Below, one piece after another: positions 10,101 to 18,016 of a stretch of 64,000 bases of DNA (its first letter is position 1; every line of letters starts with the position of its first letter). A program made the position numbers and the translations under genes. The stretch spans positions 186,001 to 250,000 of the forward strand of contig CALTCK010000001.1 of the NCBI GenBank assembly GCA_943842625.1. The letters are read 5' to 3'. The stretch is from an uncultured Flavobacteriaceae bacterium (GTDB taxonomy: Bacteria > Bacteroidota > Bacteroidia > Flavobacteriales > Flavobacteriaceae). The notes under the pieces were generated by a model. It worked only from the letters and a program-made list of their open reading frames with translations. It did no database searches and had not been told where the DNA came from.

Positions 10101-10212
10101 ATTTATCAACTGGAATTTCCTCAACGAATTCGTTTTGTTGAAGCGCCTTAACAATAGAACTATTTTCGTCCAGTTCTTCAACACTTTTCCAGTATTTCTT
10201 GTTTAATGACAT
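7147..10212 (-). CDS. actB: Alternative complex III subunit ActB (Tat-signal molybdopterin-like and Fe-S subunit)
   Basis: Large periplasmic subunit of alternative complex III, a fusion of a molybdopterin-oxidoreductase-like domain (family members lack the molybdenum cofactor) and a four-cluster ferredoxin domain. A twin-arginine-like motif SRRDFLKYVGFSTAAASLAAC appears around residue 52, with a possible lipobox Cys. In the last third the iron-sulfur cysteines are clear: CTGCGACVIACHAENNVP, CQHCNHAPCETVCP, CVGTRYCANNCPYK, and CSMCIQ with CSAACESGA. At 1021 residues the length is normal. It carries electrons from the ActC quinol site towards the ActA/ActE hemes. It starts 52 bases after the actA stop. 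Confidence 0.96.
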   Translation of the reverse strand: MSLNKKYWKSVEELDENSSIVKALQQNEFVEEIPVDKFLGDKETLETSSTSRRDFLKYVGFSTAAASLAACEGPIKKSIPYVVLPDEIIPGIANYYATTIADGFDFANILVKTREGRPIKIERNRLEQSFGSVNARVHASVLSLYDVNRLQTPLISNEPATWEDFDSALENKLNALKEEKIVLLTQTFASPSTSKLIKKFTSKYPNVSHVIYDTVSSSEALDAFQSKYGIRALADFDFSKAEVIVSVGADFLGDWQGGGFDSSYAKGRIPSEGKMSQHFQFEANMSLTGANSDIRIPTTPSQQKQVVKALTGGSTSGLPESVVAAISSAKAALQKAGDKGVIITGLPDVSAQSSILSYNESVSSVVMSAEKPKLIRKGNSREVTNVINDVINGTVKGLISVGVDPIYSFPNNLAFTEAYTRLVLTASFSFKKDATASLSQLVAATPHYLESWGDTQLKKGTFGLMQPTIKPLFDTRQFQDSLLKLLGVEKSYYDFIKETWKESILESASWNNALHDGVFLSDVEIDNDEITSGTEFISSNKSIDTSLQEGGIELTLYTKISMGDGQQANNPWLQEMPDPITRASWDNYLTVSAADASEMGLENKNVADGGLNGSYVNVSVGDVTIENIPVIIQPGQAKGSVGLALGYGKTASIQFEMQTGVNAYHLYNNFSSIQNVTVEKVDGEHEFACVQLHNTMMGRDIIRETSLEVFNTKDANTWNPVPVVSKDHKEISVNDPGADLWTSFDRTIGHHFNLSIDLNACTGCGACVIACHAENNVPVVGKKEVRKSRDMHWLRIDRYYSSEDTFESDLNKKEKANGLFGETGVKNTLISMEDASASPEVAFQPVMCQHCNHAPCETVCPVAATSHGRQGQNQMAYNRCVGTRYCANNCPYKVRRFNWFLYSENEEFDYHMNNDLGRMVLNPDVVVRSRGVMEKCSMCIQMTQKTILDAKNEGRAIKDGEFKTACSAACESGAMVFGDVNDHESEINKLSKDKRMYHLLEAVGTKPNVLYQAKVRNSKEV

Positions 10213-10264
10213 TTATATAATTAATTTAATGACATACCTATTAATGGGCACGTCGTTTCATTTT

Positions 10265-11536
10265 TTAATAGTGGCATTTCCCACATTCTAATCCACCTAA
10301 CTCTGCAGCAGTTAATTTATCAACATTATATTTTTTTGAAAGCTCCTCATGGATTTTTTCATAATAATCATTATTCTTTAAATCAACATTTGTCTCTCTG
10401 TGACAGTCAATACACCAACCCATTGTTAGTGGCGAATATTGCTCCATAATTTCCATTTCTTCAACTGGACCGTGGCAAGTTTGACATTCGACTCCAGCAA
10501 CATTTACATGTTGTGAGTGATTGAAGTAAACAAAATCAGGAAGATTGTGTATCTGAATCCATTTAACTGGTTTTTCTTCGCCTGTATAACTTTGATCGGC
10601 GTCATCCCATCCAACAGCTTCATATAGCTTAGCTATTTCTTTTGTGTAAAATTCTTTTGTGTAACCATTAGCTAAATCTTCTTCTCCATTGTACTCAGCA
10701 ATATTTTTATGACAATTCATACAAACATTTAAAGAAGGAATCCCAGAATGCTTACTTTTTACAGCTGAAGAATGACAATACTTACAATCTATTTTATTAG
10801 CTCCTGCATGAATTTTGTGCGAATAGTGGATGGGTTGCACGGGAGCATAACCCTGATCTATACCTATTTGCATGAAAAATGCATACATAAAATAAGCCGC
10901 AACTAATAAAAACATTATAGCTGAAACCAACATTAAAAATTGATTCTGCACAATGACTTTCCACAAAGGCTTTTTGGTTGGAGTTTTAACTTCAACTCCG
11001 TTTGCTTGAGATAATTTAGTTAAAGACTTAGCTACTAGATAAAACATTGTTACCAACAACAATAAAATTAAAACAAGCACTGCAAGTATTATATTTTGTA
11101 AGTTCCCGTCATCATTGTTTGATGTGGCAGTTGGAGCTACAGCAACTTTTGGTTCAGGTTTTGGGAGGCTAGTATAAGCAAGAATATTATCAATATCATT
11201 GTTTGATAATCCTGGGAATGAAGTCATCACTGAGTTATTGTACTCAGCAAACAAAGCGACTGCCTTCGAGTCTCCTGATTTAATCAAACCTTGACTATTA
11301 CTAATCCATTTATAAAGCCAATCTCTTTCGTATTTTTCAGCTACATTTCTTAAAGCTGGACCTACTCCTTTTTTATCTAGTTTATGACATGCAGCACAAT
11401 TTGACTTATAAAGCGCTTCCCCAGCTATTGCATCACCTTTTTCTTGTGCTAAAATGTTAGTTGAAAATGCTAACACAAATGCTAACAACAGAAGTGATAA
11501 TTTTGATGATAAATTTTGGTAATTCATCTTTTTCAT
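10265..11536 (-). CDS. actA: Alternative complex III subunit ActA, multiheme cytochrome c with fused monoheme domain
   Basis: Multiheme cytochrome subunit of alternative complex III. Six CxxCH motifs are visible: CAACHK in an N-terminal cytochrome c domain, then CKYCHS, CMNCHK, CQTCHG, CIDCHR and CGKCHY in the C-terminal pentaheme part. A membrane segment (around IILAVLVLILLLLVTMFYLV) and a second one separate the two regions. The ORF track begins at a TTG ten codons earlier; the ATG at 11536 gives MKKMNYQNL followed by a clean signal peptide ending ILAQ, so I use it (423 residues). It is the first gene of the act-cox operon. Fusion of the extra cytochrome domain is seen directly; its use as an internal electron shuttle is inference. 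Confidence 0.94.
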   Translation of the reverse strand: MKKMNYQNLSSKLSLLLLAFVLAFSTNILAQEKGDAIAGEALYKSNCAACHKLDKKGVGPALRNVAEKYERDWLYKWISNSQGLIKSGDSKAVALFAEYNNSVMTSFPGLSNNDIDNILAYTSLPKPEPKVAVAPTATSNNDDGNLQNIILAVLVLILLLLVTMFYLVAKSLTKLSQANGVEVKTPTKKPLWKVIVQNQFLMLVSAIMFLLVAAYFMYAFFMQIGIDQGYAPVQPIHYSHKIHAGANKIDCKYCHSSAVKSKHSGIPSLNVCMNCHKNIAEYNGEEDLANGYTKEFYTKEIAKLYEAVGWDDADQSYTGEEKPVKWIQIHNLPDFVYFNHSQHVNVAGVECQTCHGPVEEMEIMEQYSPLTMGWCIDCHRETNVDLKNNDYYEKIHEELSKKYNVDKLTAAELGGLECGKCHY

Positions 11537-11631
11537 GCTAATGTTTAATTTTTTTTTCAATTCCAAGATTCTAGTTGGTTCATTTTCAAAGCTATAAGGA
11601 ATACGGGGTCTACCTACCTTAAATAACGCAG

Positions 11632-11639
11632 CAAAAATA
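11632..11639 (-). promoter_or_regulatory. Candidate -7 promoter element of the act-cox operon
   Basis: The minus strand reads TATTTTTG, matching TAnnTTTG, about 95 bases upstream of the actA ATG. A TTG is present further upstream but at non-standard spacing. This is the best promoter candidate in the gap between the divergent actA and SPOR genes. Confidence 0.5.
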
Positions 11640-11738
11640 AGGTATAAAAGTCAATTTTTGAAATACAAACAAAGTGTAAATGTGTAATTTATAATAGTTC
11701 TAAATAATAAAGTTGCTTTCTTTTTAGTTAATTAAATT

Positions 11739-11746
11739 TACATTTG
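11739..11746 (+). promoter_or_regulatory. Candidate -7 promoter element of the SPOR-domain gene
   Basis: TACATTTG matches the Bacteroidota -7 consensus and ends 16 bases before the ATG at 11763. A TTG lies upstream (aaagttgc) with a spacer somewhat longer than the usual 19-21 bp. Confidence 0.5.
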
Positions 11747-11762
11747 CATTAATATATTTTTT

Positions 11763-12155
11763 ATGAAACTAAAATCTAACAATAGAACTCTTTCTTGCTT
11801 TGTTTTTACGCTCGTTTTTGTTTGCTTTTCGTATGGTCAAAACGCTTCAATTACAATAAATGCGAATGAAAAAATCTCAGAACTTTTAATTTTAAAAAAA
11901 AAGCTAGAAACTGAAAATAAATTGTCTGACGGATATACAATCCAACTTTATTACGGAGATTTAGAAGTGGCTAATAAAATAATGAGGGAATATCAAAAAT
12001 ATTTTGATTCTTGGCCTGCATCCATAAAGTATGAAACTCCAAATTATAAAGTTTGGATAGGAAATTTTAATTCGCGCCTAGAGGCAGATCGGGCTAGAAT
12101 AGAGATTAAAAACAAATATCCTTCTGCATTTATTTTAAAACCTGATAGAAGTTAA
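11763..12155 (+). CDS. Secreted SPOR-domain protein
   Basis: A small exported protein with a peptidoglycan-binding type SPOR domain. Residues 1-25 form a signal peptide (CFVFTLVFVCFSYGQ, cleavage probably after YGQ). Residues about 55-128 contain the SPOR pattern: YTIQLYYGDLEVANKI, then PNYKVWIGNFNSRLEADRARIEIKNKYPSAFI, which matches the two beta-alpha-beta halves with the typical (V/I)xxGxF and A motif. It is a single gene, divergent from actA and convergent with infB. SPOR domains bind denuded glycan strands; the specific role of this protein is unknown. Confidence 0.85.
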   Translation: MKLKSNNRTLSCFVFTLVFVCFSYGQNASITINANEKISELLILKKKLETENKLSDGYTIQLYYGDLEVANKIMREYQKYFDSWPASIKYETPNYKVWIGNFNSRLEADRARIEIKNKYPSAFILKPDRS

Positions 12156-12192
12156 AAAAATAGCATTCATACTGGTTATTAACTTATTTTAA

Positions 12193-14968
12193 TTATTTAA
12201 GCTTTTTCTTGATCGCTACTTCTCTAAAGCATTCTATAATATCGTTTTCTTTAATGTCGTTGTAATTTTTGATTTGCATACCACAATCATAACCTTTCGC
12301 AACTTCTTTAGCATCATCCTTAAACCTTTTTAAAGAGGATAACTCACCGGTATAAACTACTACTCCTTCTCGAATTAATCGGATTCCAGAATCTTTATAA
12401 ATTTTACCACTAATAACCATACAGCCTGCTATTGTTCCTATCTTAGAAATTTTGAAAGTTTCTCTAATTTCTGCAGTTCCTGTGATTTCTTCTTTCATCT
12501 CTGGAGACAACATACCTTCCATTGCATCTTTTAGGTCATTTATTGCAGCATAAATGATGGAGTACATTCTAATATCAATTTCTTCTTTATCAGCAATTTG
12601 TCTCGCATTACCCATTGGTCTTACATTAAACCCTATAATAATTGCGTCAGAAGCAGATGCTAGTAGCACATCACTTTCTGTAATAGCTCCTACCCCTTTA
12701 TGAATAATATTTACTTGTATTTCATCTGTAGATAGTTTCAGGAAGGAGTCTGTTAAAGCTTCTACTGAACCGTCAACATCACCTTTTAAGATTACATTTA
12801 ATTCTTTAAAATCTCCTAAGGCTATTCTTCGGCCAATTTCATCTAATGTTATGTGACGCTGAGTTCTGACAGATTGCTCTCTTTGCAATTGAGTTCTTTT
12901 TGAAGCAATACCTTTTGCTTCTCTTTCGTCGTCAAATACATTAAATTTATCACCAGCTTGTGGCGCACCGTCCAAACCTAGAATAGATATCGGTGTAGCT
13001 GGGCCAGCTTCTTTTATCTTATTTCCACGCTCGTCGTGCATCGCTTTTACTTTTCCACTACATTGTCCCGCTAATAAGTAATCTCCAATTTTTAAGGTAC
13101 CTCCTTGTACTAAAATAGTCGAAACATAACCTCTACCTTTATCTAAAAACGCTTCAACAACAGTTCCGTTTGCAGCTTTATTTGGATTTGCTTTAAGCTC
13201 TAATAGTTCAGCTTCTAACAAGACTTTTTCTAGTAATTCATTGACTCCATCTCCTGTTTTTGCTGAAATATCATGAGATTGAATTTTCCCCCCCCAATCT
13301 TCAACTAACAAATTCATTTGTGCTAAACCTTCTTTAATTTTATCTGGGTTTGCTGTCGGTCTATCAATTTTATTGATTGCAAAAACTATAGGAACTCCAG
13401 CTGCTTGAGCGTGGCTTATCGCTTCTTTTGTCTGGGGCATAATATCATCATCTGCCGCTATAACAATAATAGCTAAATCTGTTACTTGCGTACCACGAGC
13501 ACGCATTGCCGTAAAGGCCTCGTGTCCTGGTGTGTCTAAAAAAGTTATTTGTTGACCATCTTCCAGGGTAACACTATAGGCGCCAATATGTTGTGTTATT
13601 CCACCTGACTCACCAGCAATAACGTTTTCTTTACGAACGTAATCTAACAATGAAGTTTTACCATGATCAACGTGACCCATAACCGTGACAATAGGAGCTC
13701 TATTAGTTAAATCCTCTGGAGCATCTTCTTCTACTTGAATAGATTCTTCAATATCGGCTGTAATAAACTCTACCGAATAATCAAACTCGTCAGCAACTAT
13801 GGTTAAAGTCTCTGCGTCTAATCTCTGGTTCAATGTCACCATCATACCTAAGGACATACAAGCAGAAATAATTTGAGTTACAGGGACATCCATCATAGTA
13901 GCAACCTCACTTACAGTGACAAATTCTGTTACTTTAAGTAATTTACTTTCTGCATCTTGCAGAGCTTGGTCATCTTCTGTTTTTTGGCGATGAACATCTC
14001 TTTTTTCTCTTCTATATTTTGCTCCTTTTCCTTTTGAAGACTTTCCTTGTAATTTCTCTAAAGTCTCACGGACTTGTTTTTGCACTTCCGCTTCACTAGG
14101 CTCTTCTTTAGGAGTATGAGTTGGTTTTTTTCGACCACCTCTGTTGTTTTGGTTTCCAACACGACCGTTACCTTTTGAAGGACCTTTGCTTATTCGTCTT
14201 CGTTTACTTCTTTTTTCTTTATCTGCATCGGTGGTTTCTTTCTTTTTCGTTTCTGGTTTTTTAAATTGTGTTAAATCAATTTTTTCTCCTGTTATCTTTG
14301 GGCCATCTAATTTTTTGTATTTAGTTACTACCTTCTCAGATTCAGATATGCTTTTTTCAGAGTTTTTGCTTTCATCTATGTTAGCAATAGTTTCTTTTTT
14401 TTCAGGAGCAGTAGCTTTTTCTTGTTCTTTTGCAGGTAATCCTTTTTTCTTTTCTGAAGAAATTCCTTTTTTGATAATTTTTGAAGCATCGTTATCAGGT
14501 GTTTTTTCGTCTGTGGACTGCTCATTTTTGACAGAAATTTCTTTGTTTACAGGAGTGATGACTTCTTTTTTGTCTTGTGGACTTTTTTTCTCTTTAGGTT
14601 TAGGAGTTTTACCTTCGAGGTCTATTTTTCCAAGAGTTTTTGGACCTTCAAGTTTAACTTCAACTTTGATTAACTTTTTGGATGCTTCGATTTTCTTTTG
14701 CTTTTCTTCAAGTTCCCGCTCGGAAGCAATTCGAATCTCTTCTTTTTCTTTTCTTTTTTCCTCACCAACTTCCTTGGAGGCTACTTTTTTACTCTTATCT
14801 GTTTGAAATTCCTCCAAGAGTATTTGGTATTCTTCACTAGAAATTTTAGTTGTAGGCCGAGACTCCACCTCGTAATCCTTTTGAACTTAAATATTCAACT
14901 GCACGATCCAATGAAATGTTGAACTCGCGCAAAACTTTATTAAGTCTCATTGTTTTTGCTTCAGCCAT
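12193..14968 (-). CDS. infB: Translation initiation factor IF-2, with an apparent +1 frameshift near the N-terminus
   Basis: GTPase that brings fMet-tRNA to the 30S subunit. The long open frame (12193-14868, GTG-initiated in the ORF track) carries a Lys/Glu-rich linker, an IF2_N-like segment ([20 protein letters not shown]), the G domain (G1 [10 protein letters not shown]3 DTPGHEAF, G4 NKID) and the C-terminal IF-2 domains. Upstream, an ATG at 14968 begins [19 protein letters not shown] and runs to VEYLSSKG, the conserved flavobacterial N-terminus, preceded by AGGAG. One extra base (one of two A at plus positions 14874-14875) puts it out of frame with [10 protein letters not shown]. Removing it gives 924 residues, a normal length. 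Downstream of nusA in the rimP-nusA-infB operon. Confidence 0.93.
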
Positions 14969-15025
14969 ATAAATGCTTTCTCCTGTTTTCAGTTTAAATT
15001 TGAAAAAATGTAGTTAAATTAACAC

Positions 15026-16258
15026 TTAATCTTCAAATTCTTCTTTTAATATATTTAATACTTCCTGTATAGTTTCTTCCTCTAAATCAGTTCTTTTGAC
15101 TAATTCTTTTAGGTCATTTTCCAATACACTTTTTGCAGTATCTAATCCAATTTTTTCAAATTCTTTGATAATCCACTCATCAATTTCATCTTTGAATTCT
15201 GATAATTCTACATCTTCCTCAGCTCCTTCTCGTAACACATCAATTTCATAACCTGTTAAATAACCAGCTAAACGGATGTTGTGTCCTCCACGACCTATTG
15301 CTTTTGAAACCTCTTCAGGTTTCAATATTACCTCTGCTCTTTTGTTATCTTCATCTAATTTAATTGAAGTTATTTTAGCAGGGCTAAGCGCTCTTGTGAT
15401 ATATAACTGAGTATTGTTAGTAAAATTAATTACATCAATATTCTCATTGCCTAATTCACGAACTATACCGTGAATACGAGAACCTTTCATTCCAACACAA
15501 GCTCCTACTGGATCTATACGGTCATCATAGGAGTCTACTGCTACTTTTGCTTTTTCTCCCGGAATACGAACTACTTTCTTTACATTTATCAATCCATCAA
15601 AAACTTCTGGAATTTCTTGCTCAAATAATTTTTCCAAAAACTTAGGATGAGCTCGCGACATAACAATTGACGGCTTATTTCCTTTAAGCTCTACCCCTTC
15701 AATAATTCCCCTTACATTATCTCCTTTTCTGAAAAAATCTGATGGGATTTGTTTTTCTTTTGGCAAAATCAATTCATTACCTTCATCATCTAATAATATG
15801 ATTGCACGGTGACGAATATGATGAACTTCAGCCGTATATATTTCTCCCTCTAAATCCTTAAAGTACTTAAAAATATTTGTATTATCATGTTCGTGTATTT
15901 TAGAAATAAGATTTTGGCGCAACGCTAAAATTGAACGGCGGCCTAGGTCAATTAATTTAACTTCCTCAGCCACATCTTCACCAATTTCGTAATCGGATTC
16001 TATTTTTTGAGCATCCGTGAGTGAAATTTCTTGGTTAGGTTCTTCAACTTCACCGTCTGCAACAACCACTCGATTTCTCCAAATTTCTAAATCTCCTTTA
16101 TCTGGATTGATAATAATATCAAAATTATCATCATCACCATATTTTCTTTTTAGAGCGTTTCTAAAAACGTCTTCTAAAATAGACATTAATGTTACTCTGT
16201 CTATTAACTTATCATCTTTAAATTCTGAAAAAGAATCGATTAATGCTAAATTCTCCAT
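15026..16258 (-). CDS. nusA: Transcription termination/antitermination factor NusA
   Basis: RNA-polymerase-binding factor that modulates pausing, termination and antitermination. The 410-residue protein has the N-terminal RNAP-binding domain (MENLALIDSFSEFKDDKLID), an S1 domain (GEIYTAEVHHIRHRAIILL region), and two KH domains with CVGMKGSRIHGIVRELGNE and KAIGRGGHNIRLAGYLTGYEI. It lacks the long acidic-repeat C-terminus of some proteobacteria, as usual in Bacteroidota; an acidic tail is present instead. It lies six bases after rimP and before infB, the conserved order. Confidence 0.97.
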   Translation of the reverse strand: MENLALIDSFSEFKDDKLIDRVTLMSILEDVFRNALKRKYGDDDNFDIIINPDKGDLEIWRNRVVVADGEVEEPNQEISLTDAQKIESDYEIGEDVAEEVKLIDLGRRSILALRQNLISKIHEHDNTNIFKYFKDLEGEIYTAEVHHIRHRAIILLDDEGNELILPKEKQIPSDFFRKGDNVRGIIEGVELKGNKPSIVMSRAHPKFLEKLFEQEIPEVFDGLINVKKVVRIPGEKAKVAVDSYDDRIDPVGACVGMKGSRIHGIVRELGNENIDVINFTNNTQLYITRALSPAKITSIKLDEDNKRAEVILKPEEVSKAIGRGGHNIRLAGYLTGYEIDVLREGAEEDVELSEFKDEIDEWIIKEFEKIGLDTAKSVLENDLKELVKRTDLEEETIQEVLNILKEEFED

Positions 16259-16264
16259 ATTCTT

Positions 16265-16729
16265 CTAATTAAATTTTATCATAACTGTTGCTTCAACAAT
16301 ATCTTTATATTCTATTACCGCTTCTTTTTGAACAGTAACTTTTCCTTTACCTAAAGGTTTTGGTTCTCGAACTTTCCAACGAAGTTCAATATTTTTACTA
16401 TCTGCCTTTTCAAGTTTTCCTTGACAAACATCATTGTCTTTTGTTTTCACTTTCAAATTACGGCCAATATTTTTTAAAAATTGACGCGGAATCAGAAGTG
16501 GTTCTGATACACCAGCTGATGAAACATCCAATGAAAAATCTATTTCGTCTCGATCTATATTATGCTCTATAGCTCTACTAATAGCAATACAATCATTCAC
16601 CGTTACTCCATTATCACCATCTATAATCACTCTTATTTGGTTATTTTCAGAGACACTAAAATCGATAAGGAATAAAGATTCGTTTTCTTCTAAAGCTTTT
16701 TTAAGTAATTCTGCTACTATTTTTTTCAT
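16265..16729 (-). CDS. rimP: Ribosome maturation factor RimP
   Basis: Cytoplasmic factor needed for maturation of the 30S subunit. The 154-residue protein has the two-domain RimP layout: the N-terminal half with IRVIIDGDNGVTVNDCIAIS and the DFSLDVSSAGVSEPL motif, and a C-terminal SH3-like domain (GKVTVQKEAVIEYKDIVEATV). First gene of rimP-nusA-infB. Its leader holds a strong hairpin with a U tract just before the start codon, suggesting control of the whole operon by attenuation. Confidence 0.95.
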   Translation of the reverse strand: MKKIVAELLKKALEENESLFLIDFSVSENNQIRVIIDGDNGVTVNDCIAISRAIEHNIDRDEIDFSLDVSSAGVSEPLLIPRQFLKNIGRNLKVKTKDNDVCQGKLEKADSKNIELRWKVREPKPLGKGKVTVQKEAVIEYKDIVEATVMIKFN

Positions 16730-16742
16730 TAATTTTAGCTAT

Positions 16743-16769
16743 AAAAAGAGGGGACTTTTTGGTCCCCTC
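16743..16769 (-). promoter_or_regulatory. Terminator-like hairpin in the rimP leader (candidate attenuator)
   Basis: On the minus strand GAGGGGAC and GTCCCCTC pair perfectly (8 bp, mostly G-C) and are followed directly by TTTTTA. The structure lies between the rimP promoter box and the rimP ATG, about 14 bases before the start codon. Flanking UAGCU and AGCUA could pair as an outer stem spanning the U tract. No upstream minus-strand gene needs a terminator here, since the neighbouring usp gene is divergent. Confidence 0.65.
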
Positions 16770-16794
16770 AGCTAGTTTCGTATCAATTTAGGTG

Positions 16795-16802
16795 CAAATA
16801 TA
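16795..16802 (-). promoter_or_regulatory. Promoter -7 element of rimP-nusA-infB
   Basis: The minus strand reads TATATTTG followed by CACC, an exact TAnnTTTG match with the usual flavobacterial downstream context. The predicted transcript would start near 16788 and give a leader of about 60 nt that contains the hairpin described separately. A clear -33 TTG was not found. Confidence 0.6.
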
Positions 16803-16890
16803 GTGTTTTTTTAACTTTAAAAAAAACCTTTATTCTTATGAAATTTTTTTGTAAATTAATATTTTAATAAAACACCGTAAAAATCAATTT

Positions 16891-17715
16891 ATGAAACGCA
16901 TATTAGTACCAACCGATTTTTCTGAACAGGCAGAAAATGCTTTGAAAGTAGCAGCTCAACTGGCAAAGAAAAATGAAAGTGAAATTTACGTGCTAAATTC
17001 ACTTGAACTCCCAACACACCTGTCTTCCTCTGGAGCTAATGGCGCAATGCCTGAATCTCTTTTTTTTATAAAACTAGCAGAAAAATATTTTGAAGAGTTA
17101 CTCGAAAAACCTTATTTAGAGGGACTTTTAATACATGAAGCAATCATTGGTCATGGGGAAGTTTACAAAGATGTAAATGAAGTTGTGAAAGAAAAAAACA
17201 TCGATCTTGTTATCATGGGTTCACAAGGAACTAACGGATTTATGGAACTTTTTATAGGAAGTAATACCGAAAAAGTAGTTCGCACTTCTGAAATTCCTGT
17301 ACTCGTTATAAAAAACAACCATGAAGATTTTAAAGTTGATAATTTTGTATATGCAACCGATTTTTCAGAGGAGTGTAAAATTCCCTTCAACCAAGCAAAG
17401 AAGTTTGCCGAAGAAACCAATACTCATATAAATTTACTTTATATAAATACTCCAAGTGAATTTAAAACAACAAAACAAATTAATACTAAAATAAGAACCT
17501 TTATAAGAGATATGGATGATTCAAATTTTAGTGTTCATATTTATAATGATATCTCTATCGAAAAGGGGATTTTAAATTTTGCATCCGAAACGAATGCGAA
17601 TCTGATTGGTATGGGGACACACGGCAGAAGAGGACTAGCTCATTTCTTTAATGGGAGTGTAAGTGAAGACCTTGTAAATCACGCTAACATGCCTGTTATG
17701 ACATTTAAAATTTAA
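16891..17715 (+). CDS. Tandem universal stress protein (UspA family)
   Basis: Cytoplasmic protein with two Usp domains in tandem (274 residues). Domain 1 starts MKRILVPTDFSEQAENALKVA and ends GSNTEKVVRTSEIPVLVIK, with the ATP-binding type GxxG-9-G(S/T) signature seen as VIMGSQGTNGFMELFIGS. Domain 2 starts DNFVYATDFSEECKIPFNQA and ends GMGTHGRRGLAHFFNGSVSE. Both keep the nucleotide-binding loop, so ATP binding is likely. Such proteins are linked to stress or energy limitation; the specific role is unknown. Monocistronic, divergent from rimP, followed by a bidirectional terminator. Confidence 0.93.
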   Translation: MKRILVPTDFSEQAENALKVAAQLAKKNESEIYVLNSLELPTHLSSSGANGAMPESLFFIKLAEKYFEELLEKPYLEGLLIHEAIIGHGEVYKDVNEVVKEKNIDLVIMGSQGTNGFMELFIGSNTEKVVRTSEIPVLVIKNNHEDFKVDNFVYATDFSEECKIPFNQAKKFAEETNTHINLLYINTPSEFKTTKQINTKIRTFIRDMDDSNFSVHIYNDISIEKGILNFASETNANLIGMGTHGRRGLAHFFNGSVSEDLVNHANMPVMTFKI

Positions 17716-17731
17716 TATGATTATAGGAAAT

Positions 17732-17763
17732 AAAAAAACCTAATTCATATGAATTAGGTTTTG
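17732..17763. terminator. Bidirectional terminator between usp and tRNA-Gln
   Basis: AACCTAATTC and GAATTAGGTT form a perfect 10-bp stem around a short ATAT loop, flanked by seven A on the left and four T on the right. It therefore serves tRNA-Gln on the minus strand best and also the usp gene on the plus strand. Confidence 0.85.
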
Positions 17764-17775
17764 ATATGATGTTTG

Positions 17776-17848
17776 TTGGCCCACTAGGGCTCGAACCTAG
17801 ACTCTTCTATACCAAAAACAGACGTGTTGCCAGTTACACCATGGGCCA
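17776..17848 (-). tRNA. tRNA-Gln (anticodon TTG)
   Basis: The minus strand folds as a 73-nt tRNA: acceptor TGGCCCA pairing with TGGGCCA plus discriminator A, a D arm with GGTGTAACTGGC, an anticodon stem TCTGT/ATAGA with loop TTTTGGT (anticodon TTG), and a T arm with GGTTCGAGCCC. CCA is not encoded. A well-formed promoter lies directly upstream and a terminator downstream. Confidence 0.95.
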
Positions 17849-17865
17849 TTACCTTAATGCGGATG

Positions 17866-17896
17866 CAAATTTAATACAAACTTTGGCTTGCACAAA
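17866..17896 (-). promoter_or_regulatory. Promoter of tRNA-Gln
   Basis: On the minus strand TTTG (17893-17896), an exact 19-bp spacer and TAAATTTG (17866-17873) match both elements of the Bacteroidota housekeeping promoter. The start site would fall about ten bases before the tRNA 5' end. One of the clearest promoters in the window. Confidence 0.8.
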
Positions 17897-18016
17897 TATT
17901 TTTTTAATAAATATTATATTTTTAGTATAAAATATATGAAGGTATTAATACGTTAACTTTTTTTTACTGAGCTTTTATTTTATTAGTAAATTCGCTGCAA
18001 ATAAAAATTATAATTT

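Noticed and set aside
14144-14806. 220-residue plus-strand ORF antisense to infB
   Set aside because: It mirrors the Lys/Glu-rich linker of IF-2 on the other strand, which gives long stop-free Phe/Ser-rich antisense frames. No start context or family features.
16741-16790. rimP leader hairpin as a plain terminator of an upstream minus-strand gene
   Set aside because: The nearest upstream gene (usp) is on the plus strand and the promoter box lies upstream of the hairpin, so attenuation fits better.
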